This document shows, piece by piece, positions 22,698 through 34,258 of a stretch of 64,000 nt of DNA. The stretch comes from Heterodera schachtii. Its lineage: Eukaryota > Nematoda > Chromadorea > Rhabditida > Heteroderidae. A program made the translations under genes and the position numbers. How positions within the stretch are numbered: position 1 is the first letter of the stretch; every line of letters starts with the position of its first letter. Under the pieces are notes generated by a model, which was not told the origin of the DNA, did no database searches, and saw only the letters and a program-made list of their open reading frames with translations. The stretch is from assembly GCA_023374025.1 (NCBI GenBank), contig SIJG01000078.1, positions 311,575 through 375,574 of the forward strand, written 5' to 3'.

Positions 22698-23346
22698 CAG
22701 GGCTCCCAAATCTGAGGATTTTATCCTGATTTTGTGGCTTTTTGATAGGTCAATGAGGTTTTTTTGGAAAATGAGGATTTGAGGATTTTTGTGGCTTTTT
22801 GAGAAATTTTGAGGATTTTTGAGGCTTTTTGGGGAAAATCCTCAGAATCTTTTAAATTTTGATAAATTAACATAATGTTTGAGAATTATTTGTAATTGTG
22901 TTTTTAATAGAGCATCAAAACGAAAATCTCACCAATTTTTCCCCCGGCGGCGCCTATCGGCACCGCCGGACCCTAAAAATCCTTTATTTTCTTAAAAATT
23001 TGCTCAAAACGCAAATTTTGACCATTTTTGTGGACAAATCTGTTAACAAATCGAATTAAAAAGCACCAAATTTTTTCCCGGCCGTGCTATCGGCACCGCC
23101 GGACCCTCTCCTTGTTCCCCAAAAGTCTTTTGGAAAAGCGCCGCAAAAAAATCAACTTCGATTTTCCTGCTCAGAATTTCACAAAATGCTTATTTCTAAC
23201 AAAAAATTGATCATGGAAAATCAAAAATATAACACGAACATTTTAACGTGTTTTGAATAAATTTTGTAAAAATGAGGCTTTTTGACTCAAAGTAAGGCTT
23301 TTGCCTGCCAAATGAGGCTTTTGAAAATTTTGATCTGGGAGCCCTG
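22698..23346. mobile_element. Non-autonomous hAT-like element (649 bp)
   Basis: The ends are CAGGGCTCCCAAATC and its complement ...GATCTGGGAGCCCTG. The perfect 8-bp duplication GTCATATG lies at 22,690-22,697 and 23,347-23,354. Inside are GAGGCTTTTTG-type repeats and two GC-rich palindromes near 22,945 and 23,085. There is no coding capacity. CAGGG ends with an 8-bp duplication are the hAT signature. Confidence 0.9.
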
Positions 23347-23359
23347 GTCATATGTTTAG

Positions 23360-24260
23360 CATCAGTGCTAATAATGGGCTAAAATTTTATAAATTTATCC
23401 ATAAAATCTTTTAACAGAGAACAAATGCCAAGTATATCATACCGATCGATAGCATATTCAAGCGGCTTTCAAATGATACAAAAAAGGTCCAAATCCATTA
23501 CCCTCAGCTAATATGCGATCAGGCAAATTGTACCTAAAAATGGCTTGAAACCCGGAAAATTTTCGAAAAAAATTACAAGAGAATTGAGAATTTTTTGGTA
23601 ATTTTGAATAGGCCCATTGGAACGAGCATTGAATTGTTTACCGAATTGACTTTTGAATGTTGGGTCTACGACTTATACCCGCTGAGAATATGGCCCTAGG
23701 ATAGAAGCTTTAAAATTTTTTTTCTATTCTTACCGTATAAATATGTAAATGGTACTGTAAATTAAGGCAATTTAACTTTTTTGAGAGTTTCAATGTTTAG
23801 ATTTATCTTGGAATTGACATTTTGTTAAATCTTCAGCAAACATTTTATTTTATTTATTCAATTTTACATTTAGATAATTGACTTTTTTAAATTTTCCATA
23901 TTTTTTTTTGCTTATTACAAAACTAATGAATCATCGCCCATCACATCTTTTTCGCTGGTCGTCAGAATTCATAAATATTCCATAACAATTTTTTTTGGAA
24001 CATAAATAAAAATGTCCGTTTTTCCATAATTATGGATGGACTTTTATGAATGTTAAATAAATGAATAAATTGTTAATTCATTTTTTGTTATTAATATTAT
24101 TTTGTATATATTCTTGGCACTTTTAGAACACAAATGGTTTTTGTTATTACAAAAGCATTTTCTCTTTTTATTATGCTTTCCATGTCAACCTTTTGCCATT
24201 TGTCATCAGATCGATCGTAGAAAATGCACTTTAAAATGTTTTGTTTTTTTTAATTTAATT
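23360..24260. other. AT-rich, no gene seen
   Basis: No exon-like block or clear element is visible. Confidence 0.4.
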
Positions 24261-24267
24261 TAAGTGT

Positions 24268-25500
24268 TCATTTGACGAGTGGCGATGGCGGATTCAAAGA
24301 AATACAAATTCATACTTTGGCACAATGCCATGCCAACAATGGATCAAAAGAAACGGCAAATAAGCCTTACGGAATTGAATTTCGTCTGACTCGGCAAGGC
24401 GGAAATTGCGAGGATGGGTAAAAAAAAGAATACATAAATTAATTATTTAAATTCATGGAAATAATTTTCATAACTGTGCCTTTGGGCACAGAATGATTAG
24501 AACGGTAATACATTCGTCAGGGATCAGATTAAGATAATCCACTTTCGAACACTGATCTTGAAATAAATATTAATTTTAATTAAAGCTCTTAAAATAAGGC
24601 CTAAAAATAATGAAGAATGATAGAAATTTGAAGTACAATTAGTTCAATTATTATTTTTAACAACTTATCATTTCAAAATGAGAATATAACAACAATTTTA
24701 AATTGATTTAGCATCCTCATCTGCTATCCGGCACTGTTTCAAAAAGGCAGCAATTTGGACACGAATAGCAATTCTAAAATTTCAAGAAAATTCATTGTCG
24801 ATAATAAAATGGTAAAATGATTAAAAAACATTATTTTTTGTTAAATAATAATTACATAATTAACTGTCTTCAGCAGGGCAATTCTCTTGAAAATGAATGT
24901 GCGCAAAAGATGCCAAAAAATAGTGACAAAAATGGCACAATAATTTGGCGTGGCATCAAACTGCGCACAGTGCCAATGCCAACGTATCAAAACAATGGAA
25001 GCATCATAATTTTGGAGGCATCAATTGCCTCACTAAAAAGGCTAATGTTTTTAATTATTTTAAGCAAAATGCTGAAAAAATTTTTACATTTATTTTATAT
25101 TTTAAAAAACAATTAAAATAAAAATTTTTAAAAATAATTTATGAAGCATTTTTAAGATATAATTTGCATGCATTACAACGCAAATTTCATGTGTTTTTCG
25201 ATTGGAATCAAACAGCTTTACCATTCACTCGCTTTTCCTTGGAGGAAAATGGTAAAAATATTTGTTTTAAATATTTAAATTTGGCATTCTCCACTTTTAA
25301 AAGTGCCATTCTTAGACTTCGATGGCCGTGCCATGCAAAATGATTTCCTCCATTCAAATGGTCCGTCTTTTTTGGCGGATTATGCTGACTTTTGGCTTCT
25401 TGGGCTGGACATGCTGCCGATGGCACACAAAAAAGAAATGAAGATGGAGCTGTTCATCAACCGCAGTTCCAATTGCTTCATGGAATGGGTAAAATAAAGG
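24268..25500 (+). CDS. Unrecognised multi-exon gene or 5' part of the following gene
   Basis: Exon-like blocks with GT/AG borders include LTSGDGGFKEIQIHTLAQ (about 24,268-24,418), LICYPALFQKGSNLDTN (24,712-24,811), GTIIWRGIKLRTVPMPTYQ (about 24,874-25,045), RKFHVFFDWNQTALPFTRF (about 25,165-25,240) and DFDGRAMQNDFLHSNGPSF with FLADYADFWLLGLDMLP (about 25,300-25,495). I do not recognise a domain. The blocks are on the same strand as the glycosyltransferase-like gene and may be its N-terminal half or a separate gene; exact phases were not confirmed. Confidence 0.4.
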
Positions 25501-25639
25501 CAAATCCGATCAGAAGGGACCCAAATTTAAAGGATTTACCTATTTTTATTTTTAAAAACCATAAAATGGAAAATTTTGAAAGAAAATTAGCCATACTTCG
25601 CTGGACATTAACCAAATTTAAAAAACTTGATAACAATCG

Positions 25640-25900
25640 ATAGCTCTAAGTGTTTTCTATTATCATGCAAAATTTCAAAAAAATTCATTATGTTTCAAAA
25701 AAGTTATTGCCTGAGAAATTCAATAAACCAAGTTTTTTTTTTGATTTGGTCATAACTTTGTTGAAAATTAACGAAAATTTTGAAATTTTATAGGCTAATG
25801 AAAACACTTACGAATATCGAATGATATTAAAATCTTAAAATTTTGTTGCTTTTGAGCAAAGTTATATCAAAAAATTATTTCTTTTGATGGTTTTTGACTA
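25640..25900. repeat. Dispersed foldback-type repeat (AAAGTTATG / TATCGAATGATAT family)
   Basis: Two opposed copies of CGATAGCTCTAAGTGTTTTC-like sequence and AAAAAAGTTATTGCC flank an AT-rich centre. Related copies lie at 27.9-28.2, 44.9-45.1, 52.8-53.2, 54.2-54.5 and 57.5-58.1 kb. Confidence 0.5.
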
Positions 25901-25959
25901 ACGTCATAGCACGCACCCATGAGTCCAATTAAACTCAGAATTTTAGAGCTGATATGAAT

Positions 25960-26118
25960 CAGTGATGCCAACCCGAACCCGAGACCCGAAGTTTTTCGCA
26001 CCCCGAAACCCGAACTCGAAATTTTTCGAGTGCCCGACCCGAAACCCGAACTCGAAATTTTTCGAGTGCCCGACCCGAAACCCGAACCCGAAATTTTTCT
26101 CAACCCGCGGCATCACTG
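25960..26118. mobile_element. Tiny hAT-like element made of CCCGAA repeats (159 bp)
   Basis: The ends are CAGTGATGCC and GGCATCACTG; the flanks ATATGAAT and GTATGAAT differ by one base, an imperfect 8-bp duplication. The interior is a ~44-bp tandem unit (CCCGAACTCGAAATTTTTCG plus AGTGCCCGACCCGAAA). Confidence 0.7.
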
Positions 26119-26204
26119 GTATGAATCATTTTGACTAGAATACACGTAAATAATTTTTTTTTAGCATAATTTCAATTTTTTTATTTTCAATTCCCTTTTA
26201 GTTT

Positions 26205-29200
26205 ATCCAACCGATTTTGCCATCAGATCTGAAAATTCAATTCAAATATTGGGCGTGCAAGCAATACCCAAAGGAAGATGAATTTGAATGGTAAAACAAA
26301 ATTGGTCATATTTGTAAGACAAAATTTGACACTTAATATTTTTGTGATGGCACCAAGTTTTAGACAATCGGCTTTTTAAATGATTTTAGGCTTTTCCCTA
26401 AAAATGTCGACAAATATGTTTTCCCGACGAATGGACAATGTTACTCAATTGGCAATCAAATGGTAAATTAAAAAAACAAAAATAAATTAAACACACTATT
26501 CTATCACTTAAATTTACCATTTACCAACCAACATAATATCGGAACGGGACAAAATATCGCCGCTGAAATTTAAAAAAAAATTTTCAAACTGAAATTTCCA
26601 CTTTTAAAATTTAAAATTTTAATAAATTTTGGAAAATAAAAAAAACATCTCCAACGGAATTGAATATTGGATTATTGTAAATCTAAACCTAATAATCATT
26701 TTTTTAGTTCCGTTTTGCCACATTGTACGCCATTGGAAAAGCTTATGGACGGAAGCCAATTTACAAGGACAGTCATAAATGCACTTTTTACGATAATCGA
26801 ATAGAAGAGCATCTTTTCCCGGTCGTTGCCAGCCAAATAAAATATTTTGTAATTTCATTAAACAATTAAATTAATTATTATTTATTTGAATATCCCCTAA
26901 TGAATCATTTTTCAAAAATGTCTTCCGCCTATCGGCACCGCCGGCACTCCTTCCCCAAAAAATTTTGGGAAAATAATGCATAAAAAAATTGAAAATTTGT
27001 AACAGATCACACCTAAATTAAGGAACTTTAGGAGAATTAAATTTAAAAAAAAAATTAAAAAAATTTATAAATTTTGATAAAATAATTTGGGTAATACTGC
27101 CGATGGTCCCCCCCCCCCCCTTTTGGGAAAATTTGTTCTTAAAAGTCGTTAAAACACGATTTATGGGGTTTCTAGGGTCGCTAATCACGAATCTGACATT
27201 CATTTTGACCAATTTCGAATCCCGGACCCGAATTCGAACAAAAAGTCGAAAAGTTAAAATTTTCGTAATTCTTACTTTTGTTCCTAAATTGATCTAAATA
27301 AGTTAAATTTAGTCAAAAACAATTCAAACATAAAAAAATGGTCATTGTGTTCAGGTACGAACATAAAAACCTATTTTGAAAATTTTAAGTTTTCGACTTT
27401 ATGTTCGAATTCGGGTCCGGTATTCGAAACTGGTCAAAATGAATGTCAGATTCGTGATTAACGACCCTAAAAACCCCATAAAACGTGTTTTAACGACTTT
27501 TTAGAACACAAAAAAATTTTCCCAAAAAAAAGGGGGGGGACCATCGGCAGTATTACCATAATTTGTGATAATAAAATGATTCAGAAAATTTTTTGATCAA
27601 ATTTTGAGAATGTTTTAAAAAATTTTAGAAATTTTTCAGTAAAAAAAAATGGCAAATCAATTATTTAGGGCATAAATATTAAAATTATTTTTAATTCTAT
27701 TTTAATTATTTGTGAAATGCATTCAGAATCCGGACGGGAAGCAAAATGAAACATTTTGTATTGCAAATGCTGTTACCGGATGTTCTTCATATGCGGACCC
27801 CAACAAGTTGGTTCCCGTGGTGGGTCTACCGACGAAATGTGCAAATTTGGCGACCGACGAAAATTTTGACTAAATCAACTCATAACTTTTCTCAGACCAA
27901 ATCAAATTGCACAATCTTGGTGTCATACGATAGCCCTTGAATTGCTTTATTAGCTTGCTAAATCTCAAAAATTTTATTAATTTTTCAAAAGTTATGGCAA
28001 TTTTTTCAGTATTTTGGCTAGAACTTTTCAAAAACTTAATAAATTTTTTTGAATTTTATCAAGCTAATAAAGCAACTCAAGGGCTATTGTATGATACCAA
28101 GATTGTACAATTTGGTTGCGTCTAAGCAAAGTTATGAGTTGATTTATTCAAAAATTTGGCAAATTTTGCATTTTTCGTCGGTCGCCCAAATTTGCACTTT
28201 TCGTCGGTTGACATAGCACCACCGTTGGTTCCATTTTATTTTTTCGGTGTGCCTTTCTTTCGTAAATTCATCGGCACACATTTCTTCTATAAATTTAAAA
28301 TTATTTTAAATTTTAGAAATAAATTAAGAACCATTTCTTCGATCACTTTTCAATTTAGAGCAACTATTTTCAGCTATTTTCGCTTATGAAATGTTTTTAA
28401 CAATTATTTTTGCTTATGAAATTAAAAAAAAAATATTTTTTCAACTATTTCTGCTTTTCAACACAAAAATTATGGCGCCCGGAAAATGCGACAGTAGAAA
28501 ATACGTCAGTGAAAATTTTATTGCCATAAAAACAAGTTCCTTGCCTTTTCGGGGGCACTGACTACGAATCCGGTATCCATTTCGGCCAATTCCGAACCAC
28601 AGACCGAATTCGAACAAAAAGTCGATAGAGCAAATTTTCGAATTTAGCATTTTTGGTTCAAAACAGCATAAATGATCTCTTATTACAGGATTGATGGCTT
28701 TTAGTTTGTTTCCGTGTATTTAAACCGATTTTTAAGAAAAAAACCTAGTTTCGAAAATTTTGACTTTTCGACTTTTTGTTCGAGTTCGGGTCCGGAGTTC
28801 GAAGAAGTTTAGGTGCCAATTCTTGATTAGCCCATAAATGAACCCCAAAAAGTGCTTTCACTTGTCAGGATCTTTACATTCTTATGGGGGAGGTGGGACG
28901 GCATAACGGAAAAGTACAGAAAATTTAGTGTTTTCAGAAAATTTGCCAAATTTTTCAAGGGAAGACTCGAGCAAAAAAGTGGCTCATATTTAAAAAAAAA
29001 TAATTAAATTTTACTTTTTCTTTAATCTTGGCGGAATTCCGAAACGCATTTTTTTATTTTGTGCTTAATTTTATAATTTTTAAAGACATGCGATTTCACG
29101 GATCAAACATAAATACTTGGAACTGGATGTAATTTATAAACAACAATAAAATAAATTAATCAACAATTAATTTTAGGGTGATTACGAAAATTGTTTCCTA

Positions 29201-30546
29201 TCGTACAAATATTTTCAAAGTCGAAAGACGGAAATTCGTCATATTTTTCAATTTGATCAAGTGTTCTGTAGAGATGTGACAATGTACAAAAATGGATTAT
29301 TTGGGTTGGTATTTTAAAAAAATGAATAAATTATGTACCCTTCTCCAAAAGTTTTTTGGAAAAACGCGCCGCAAAAAAAAAAGTCACCAGCAGAAGGAAA
29401 GCAAAAAAAAAAAAGAAAAGAAGAAGGTCGTCGCTGGAGAAAAATTTGATTTTTAAAAATGATTTTATTATTCACGACATGCCTTTCAAAAAAATTATGG
29501 CTAAAAAACTATTGAAAAAACGGAAGTTTTTTTTTGCGTTCATTAGGGAACATCTATAAATTTTTATGATTTTAATTAAATTTTTTTCCTGGTAAATAGA
29601 GAAGAACGTTAATTATATAGGTAATTAAAATTTTTTAGGGGAGATTTACAATTCCAATTATTTATTTTAATCCTATTAATATTTGCAGAAGTGATAAAGC
29701 GCACAAATTTTGTGTGCACACACGAAGAACAGAAATTATTGTTGAAGAAGAATGGTACTCGAAAAAAGAACCAACGGAAAAAGGAATTGAATTTGGATTT
29801 GAATATTTAACGGTTGTTTGTTTATGGCGAATTGTCACTTTTAATATTATGAAAATTTTAGGAAAAATATGGAAACATTTCCATTTCTGTTGTTTTGTTG
29901 GGAGAAGAAAAGGAATTTTTGGGGCAATTATCATTCAACCGGCAGGTAAAAAATTAACATATTTTATTATTTAAATCAATTAATATATATACATATATTT
30001 TTTTTTTTTTTGCTTTTTACCAATGTTTACGTGAAGGGACAATCGATAAAGGAAATTGATTTTATGTTTTCCGTGATGGCATGCGATTCGTTGTTTATCT
30101 CGGGAACGGCGTCTGCTTTTGCTTGGTGGATTGGCTATTTAATGCCGGACGATGCGACAATTCTTTACAATTCAGATTTCATTCCGGGTTAGTTTAAAAA
30201 AATATGGAAATTTTGCCGCGTGGGTATTTTGGAAATCTCTTCCATGAATCATAAAAAGAGTGATGAACCAATAAATAGAGAGGTGCAAAGAAAAATACAC
30301 ATCTCTCATTTTGGCGTATTATTTCTTTATCTCTGCTGACATAGAAAAATGAATCATTTCTCTTAAAAAACTTCAAATTTTCCGACATATTTCAAAAAAT
30401 GAGAATTTTTCGAAATTATAAACAATGAATATGTTTATTAGAACTAATTTATATTTGCTTTTAACTTAGGCTTTCATACGCGAGAACATTTTTTGCCTGA
30501 ATGGATACCGATAAAACTGATCAATGGCACAATGACTCTCGATTAA
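26205..30546 (+). CDS. Glycosyltransferase family 11-like protein (alpha-1,2-fucosyltransferase type)
   Basis: Exons are about 26,205-26,293, 26,389-26,462, 26,708-26,855, 27,726-27,835, 29,086-29,128, 29,176-29,305, 29,690-29,811, 29,862-29,945, 30,016-30,188 and 30,469-30,546. A GNQM motif is split exactly at a phase-0 junction and continues FRFATLYAIGKAYGRKP, as at the N-terminus of family 11 enzymes. Later come LSYKYFQSRKTEIRHIFQF, a degenerate HxRR donor-binding motif (HKFCVHTRRTEI), VVLLGEEKEFLGQLSF, and a C-terminal block DFMFSVMACDSLFISGTASA and FAWWIGYL, typical of the family's conserved end. The stop follows INGTMTLD. These enzymes transfer fucose to galactose in the Golgi; no membrane anchor was located, so the N-terminus may be missing. 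HTRRTE instead of HxRRGD is a point to check for activity. The introns hold several foldback elements. Confidence 0.6.
27090..27557. mobile_element. Foldback element, GGTAATACTGCC family (468 bp)
   Basis: The long inverted arms begin GGTAATACTGCCGATGG and end with its complement. The perfect 8-bp duplication ATAATTTG lies at 27,082-27,089 and 27,558-27,565. Each arm has a poly-C/G run and a core with GACCCGAATTCGAACAAAAA. It lies in an intron of the glycosyltransferase-like gene and is the intact reference for the family. Confidence 0.9.
27827..28215. mobile_element. Inverted-repeat element abutting a glycosyltransferase exon
   Basis: The left arm begins CCGACGAAATGTGCAAATTT, where the exon encoding DPNKLVPVVGLPTK runs out; the right arm ends with the complement. 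The interior is of the AAAGTTATG/TGATACCAAGATTGTACAA type. A target-site duplication was not established. The exon may therefore end inside the element or be interrupted by it. Confidence 0.6.
28480..28860. mobile_element. Foldback-family copy with TTCGAACAAAAAGTCG cores
   Basis: Opposed cores at about 28,600-28,625 and 28,765-28,800 surround AT-rich sequence. The left part (GGCGCCCGGAAAATGCGACA) is shared with the copy at 56.8-57.3 kb. It lies in an intron of the glycosyltransferase-like gene. Confidence 0.5.
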
Positions 30547-30559
30547 GCAAAGCGGAGTG

Positions 30560-31570
30560 AAATAGAAACGATTTGAAAATTATTATTTTAATTCTAAAAT
30601 TAACTGTATGAATTTGAAACAAAATATTTTCCTGTGAAATTTTATGTATTAAAAAACTTGCAATTAATTACATAATGACCTTAATGGAATTATCCAACAA
30701 AAGATGTCCATTTCTGTGATCACTTTTGTCTTATTTTTATATCTGAAACGCTTAAAGTATTTTTTTGTCAGATTTGAAGCTTCGGGAATGACCATTTATA
30801 TCCATATTTTATTTAACACTTTATATCCATGGTATTTAAAAAAAACTTTCTTAGAAGGCCCTATGAGCATAATTTATGGCCTCAGAGCGTATTATTTGAT
30901 TCAATATTTTTTAGGAACTTTTTCTCGAGAATTATTTTATGTTTTAAATTTACAAAAATGAGAATTGCTTTAAATTAAACAAAAATTATTTTCACTTTTT
31001 TTCGTTTTTCTTTCTCTAAAGATTATAAAATTAAGTTATTTTGTGTTTATTCTAAAATTAAAATATATTTTTATTTTTTAAAGAGCTTTTCAGTTTGCGA
31101 TCATATTAAGTAATTAAAACTAATTGTAAGACATAAAAAAGCATTAATTATCATTGCATTAATAAAATGTTTTTAATTGGTTTACCTCTTCAATAAAGTC
31201 TAGTTATTGCTATTTACTCAAATCTTTTTCATTTCCTAAATACACAAAATACGGCAAATGCCAATTTGCAATATTTAATTGAACAGTTTAGTTTCAATTC
31301 TAATTTTTCATTTAAACAATATAAAAATTAAATTTTGTATTTGTTTTTTTTAGTTCAAGGAAACTTAAGAAGATAAAAAAATTTAATTATATTATTATTT
31401 CAAAATATATTTAATTTACTTTTGTAATAATTTATTAATACAGTGAATGTTTGCATATTTTCAAAGCAAATGGATAAGTTTTCAAATGTTGTTCAATCAA
31501 ATCATTTCATCCAATTTGAATAAGCAAACGAATTGCCAAAGTAAAAATGAATTGGAAAATATCAAATATA
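30560..31570. other. AT-rich intergenic stretch, no gene seen
   Basis: Very AT-rich sequence follows the glycosyltransferase stop. An 85-codon ORF at 30,704-30,961 has no domain, splice context or compositional support. Confidence 0.5.
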
Positions 31571-31579
31571 TTTTATGCC

Positions 31580-32194
31580 TAGGGCTGGGATTTTAGGCAC
31601 AAAAAATCGCAAAATAGGCACCTAAAAAGGCAGAAAAAAACGCAAAATAGGCATTAAATAAATAGGCACAAAAATCCTCAAATAGGCAAAAATAGGCAAA
31701 TAAATTTTTTTTTTTTTTTTATTAACGCTTTTTAGGCAGCAAAACACATAAAAACTTAACAAATTTTTATTTTTGGTTATTTTAAATGAAATTATGAAAT
31801 ATTTTAAAGTTGTTTTCGATAAAAGATAATTTTTTAAACCAAAATTTTTTTATCCAAAAAAAAATTATTTTTTAGGGAATCAATATTGGGAAATTTTTTT
31901 TTCAATTCTTAGGGGTGTATTTTCTGAAATTTTTCGGGTCGATTCTTAGGGGGTGTATTTTTCATTTTTATTGCATTTTTGTTAAGGATTTTTCCGAAAA
32001 TTCTGAAAAAGACGCCAAAAATGGCGAAATAGGCATTTTGGCATTAAGCACAAAAACCCCAAAATTGGCAAAAATAGGCATTATAAAAGTCATCGTAGAC
32101 ACCCTAAACCAAGCGGAAAATGAGTTTTTCGTGCTTATCTAAGCGTATTAAGTGCGCAGAAATTTTAGGCATTTGCCTAAAAATCCCAGCCTTA
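31580..32194. mobile_element. Non-autonomous hAT-like element (615 bp)
   Basis: The ends are TAGGGCTGGGATTTTAGGCA and the near-complement ...TGCCTAAAAATCCCAGCCTTA (one mismatch and one indel). The perfect 8-bp duplication TTTATGCC lies at 31,572-31,579 and 32,195-32,202. It contains AATAGGCA repeats and the CTTAGGGGTGTATTTT motif also seen near 12.7 and 15.5 kb. Confidence 0.85.
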
Positions 32195-32202
32195 TTTATG
32201 CC

Positions 32203-32300
32203 AAATTGATATTTGTCGCTTCTCAGCCAACAAATCATTTTCACTCGATGCGATAATTTGAATTGCTTTAACAAAGTCACAAATTGATTTTATTTTTCGA
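32203..32300 (-). pseudogene. Fragment of the 60-61.7 kb gene
   Basis: The minus-strand sequence encodes CDFVKAIQIIASSEN and LLAEKRQISIW. It matches DFVKAIQTVASSEIKL and SAEKRQVTIW in the fourth exon of the gene at 60,014-61,718. It is one partial exon directly beside the hAT-like element, so it is a dispersed fragment. Confidence 0.65.
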
Positions 32301-33193
32301 AATTTCAAAATTCTATAATCCCACGCCGGACTCGCGAGTTTTAAATGCGGGATCGCGGGATTAATTTTTGCGGGATCCCGTTCAGTAAGAAAATTTTGAG
32401 TTCCAATCCAGTAACGGGATACGCAGTTATTGCTTTCTTCGAATAGTGCTTGTCCACAAATGCTATCCAAAAACCAGTGATGACTCACCGGTTTATCATT
32501 TTTTGCTTTTTTTGACCGCTCCACTAAAATTTGCCAACACTTTTCCCACGGATCAAAATTTAAAAAAATCAAATCGGCGTTTTGAAGAGTGTAAAACTGT
32601 GATGATTCAATTGGCTTTTTTGCTGCTGCAGCTTTTCACATTTGCTTCCCAATTTTCGCTTTTTCGTAGAAAAAGCATCGCCTTTTTGGCATCCCCCAAT
32701 AAATAGGCGAAGAAAACCAAGCAAAAATCATTCATTTTTCATTCAGACATCCAAACATCCTCTCCCTTTCCCCTCTCTCTCCCATTCACACATTTTCACT
32801 GTTACTTCCTTTCTGCCGAAACGGTCATTTAACCCAAAATTTTAAAATTAATTTGAAATGGTTAATTATTAATTTACAAAACGCAAAATTTCAGAACTCC
32901 AAAAATGAATCATTCCACGCTTCGTGCGTCCATTTTGGTTGTGCTTTTGTGTCACAGCTTTTTGCCAGCAGAAAGTGAGCATCTCTCTCTCTCTCTCTTT
33001 ATCTGTGAACATTTTGAGCCAAATTTTATCTGCCAAATAGTCATTTTCTTAAAGGCTTCTATTTTTACTGGATTATATGTATTAAATAATATGAAATTTT
33101 TGTTTTCTTGGCGGATTAATATGGGCCAGCATCTTTCTGGTATTAAAGCCAGGGTTTGCAAGTGTGCTTATTTCTAAGACTTGTGCTTATTTC

Positions 33194-33561
33194 GGCTCTA
33201 GTGCAACTTTATGAGTCCAATCGACTTTTATGAGTCCAATCAATGGGTTTTATACAATAACTCAAACCCTATCTTTTTGGTATCATTCGAAAGTGCAAAG
33301 TCTAAATAATGTAATAATACGAGAAAACAAGAGAATTCTAACATTTCAAGAAAGTTACAGACGAAAATAATAAGTATTTACTTAATTAATCAAATCTTTT
33401 TTGATAATTGCCTAAACGCTGCGATTTTATATATTTTAACTTCGTTAGACTTTGCACTTTCGAATGATACAAAAAGATAGGGTTTGTTCGAGCATGAACA
33501 AAGTTATTGTATAAAAAGCATGCATTTTCAATTGATTGGACTCATAAAGTGCACTAGAGCC
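33194..33561. mobile_element. Foldback element (368 bp) with 8-bp duplication
   Basis: The ends are GGCTCTAGTGCA and TGCACTAGAGCC. The perfect 8-bp duplication CTTATTTC lies at 33,186-33,193 and 33,562-33,569. Its arms contain TGAGTCCAATC and AAACCCTATCTTTTTGGTAT. It is nested in repeat sequence in the first intron of the secreted gene. Confidence 0.85.
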
Positions 33562-34258
33562 CTTATTTCAGCATAGTGTGCTTATTTGGTGCTTATTTTT
33601 GGATTTGAAAATTAAAAAATGGCCAATTTTCAGTGAAAATCTGTTAAAAAATGGTCAAAATTTCTATTTTTCCTCCGGCGGCGCCTATCGGCACCGCAGG
33701 GCCCCGAAACTTATTTTTTCATAAAAAATAGCCTAAAAACCCAAAAATTGAAAAAAAGAACATTTTTTAATTGTTTTTTTTTCATTTTGAATAAAATTTT
33801 CCAAAATGCTGATTTTTTACTCCAAATGTTGATTTTTTTGTCGGCCAAATACTGATTTTGAAATTTTTCAGTTGGCAGTCCCTTGTTTTTTACGCTAATA
33901 AAATTGTTTTAAATCGATTTTTATTTTTTTATTGCGTTTCCTCGCGCTACATTACTTTTAGAAAAAATCTTATTTTCGGGGTCCGAATCTTAGTTTTTCA
34001 GCCATTTTGTCTTATTTTGGAAAAAAAATACTATAAATAATTAAGTAGTTTTTTTCTTACTCAAAGTAAACTTTGTGATAATTTTGCAAAATACAATTTC
34101 GGTAATTTTTTTTTTGTTTGAATTAAAGCTTTGAAATGTCTGTATGGTTATGAAAATGAGCAGAGCAAGATTGTACCTAAAAGAGAACAAGACATCGACG
34201 ACAGTATTGGGAAATGCGGTGCCATTTTTTGTTCAGCGGATGATGCTAAAAAGAATTA

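Noticed and set aside
30704..30961. 85-codon hydrophobic ORF as a membrane protein
   Set aside because: Composition matches AT-rich noncoding DNA; no splice sites, homology or start context.
32303..32572. Upstream part of a 126-codon minus-strand ORF
   Set aside because: Only the first 100 bp (32,203-32,300) match the 60-kb gene; the rest includes self-complementary GGGATCCCG repeats and no domain.
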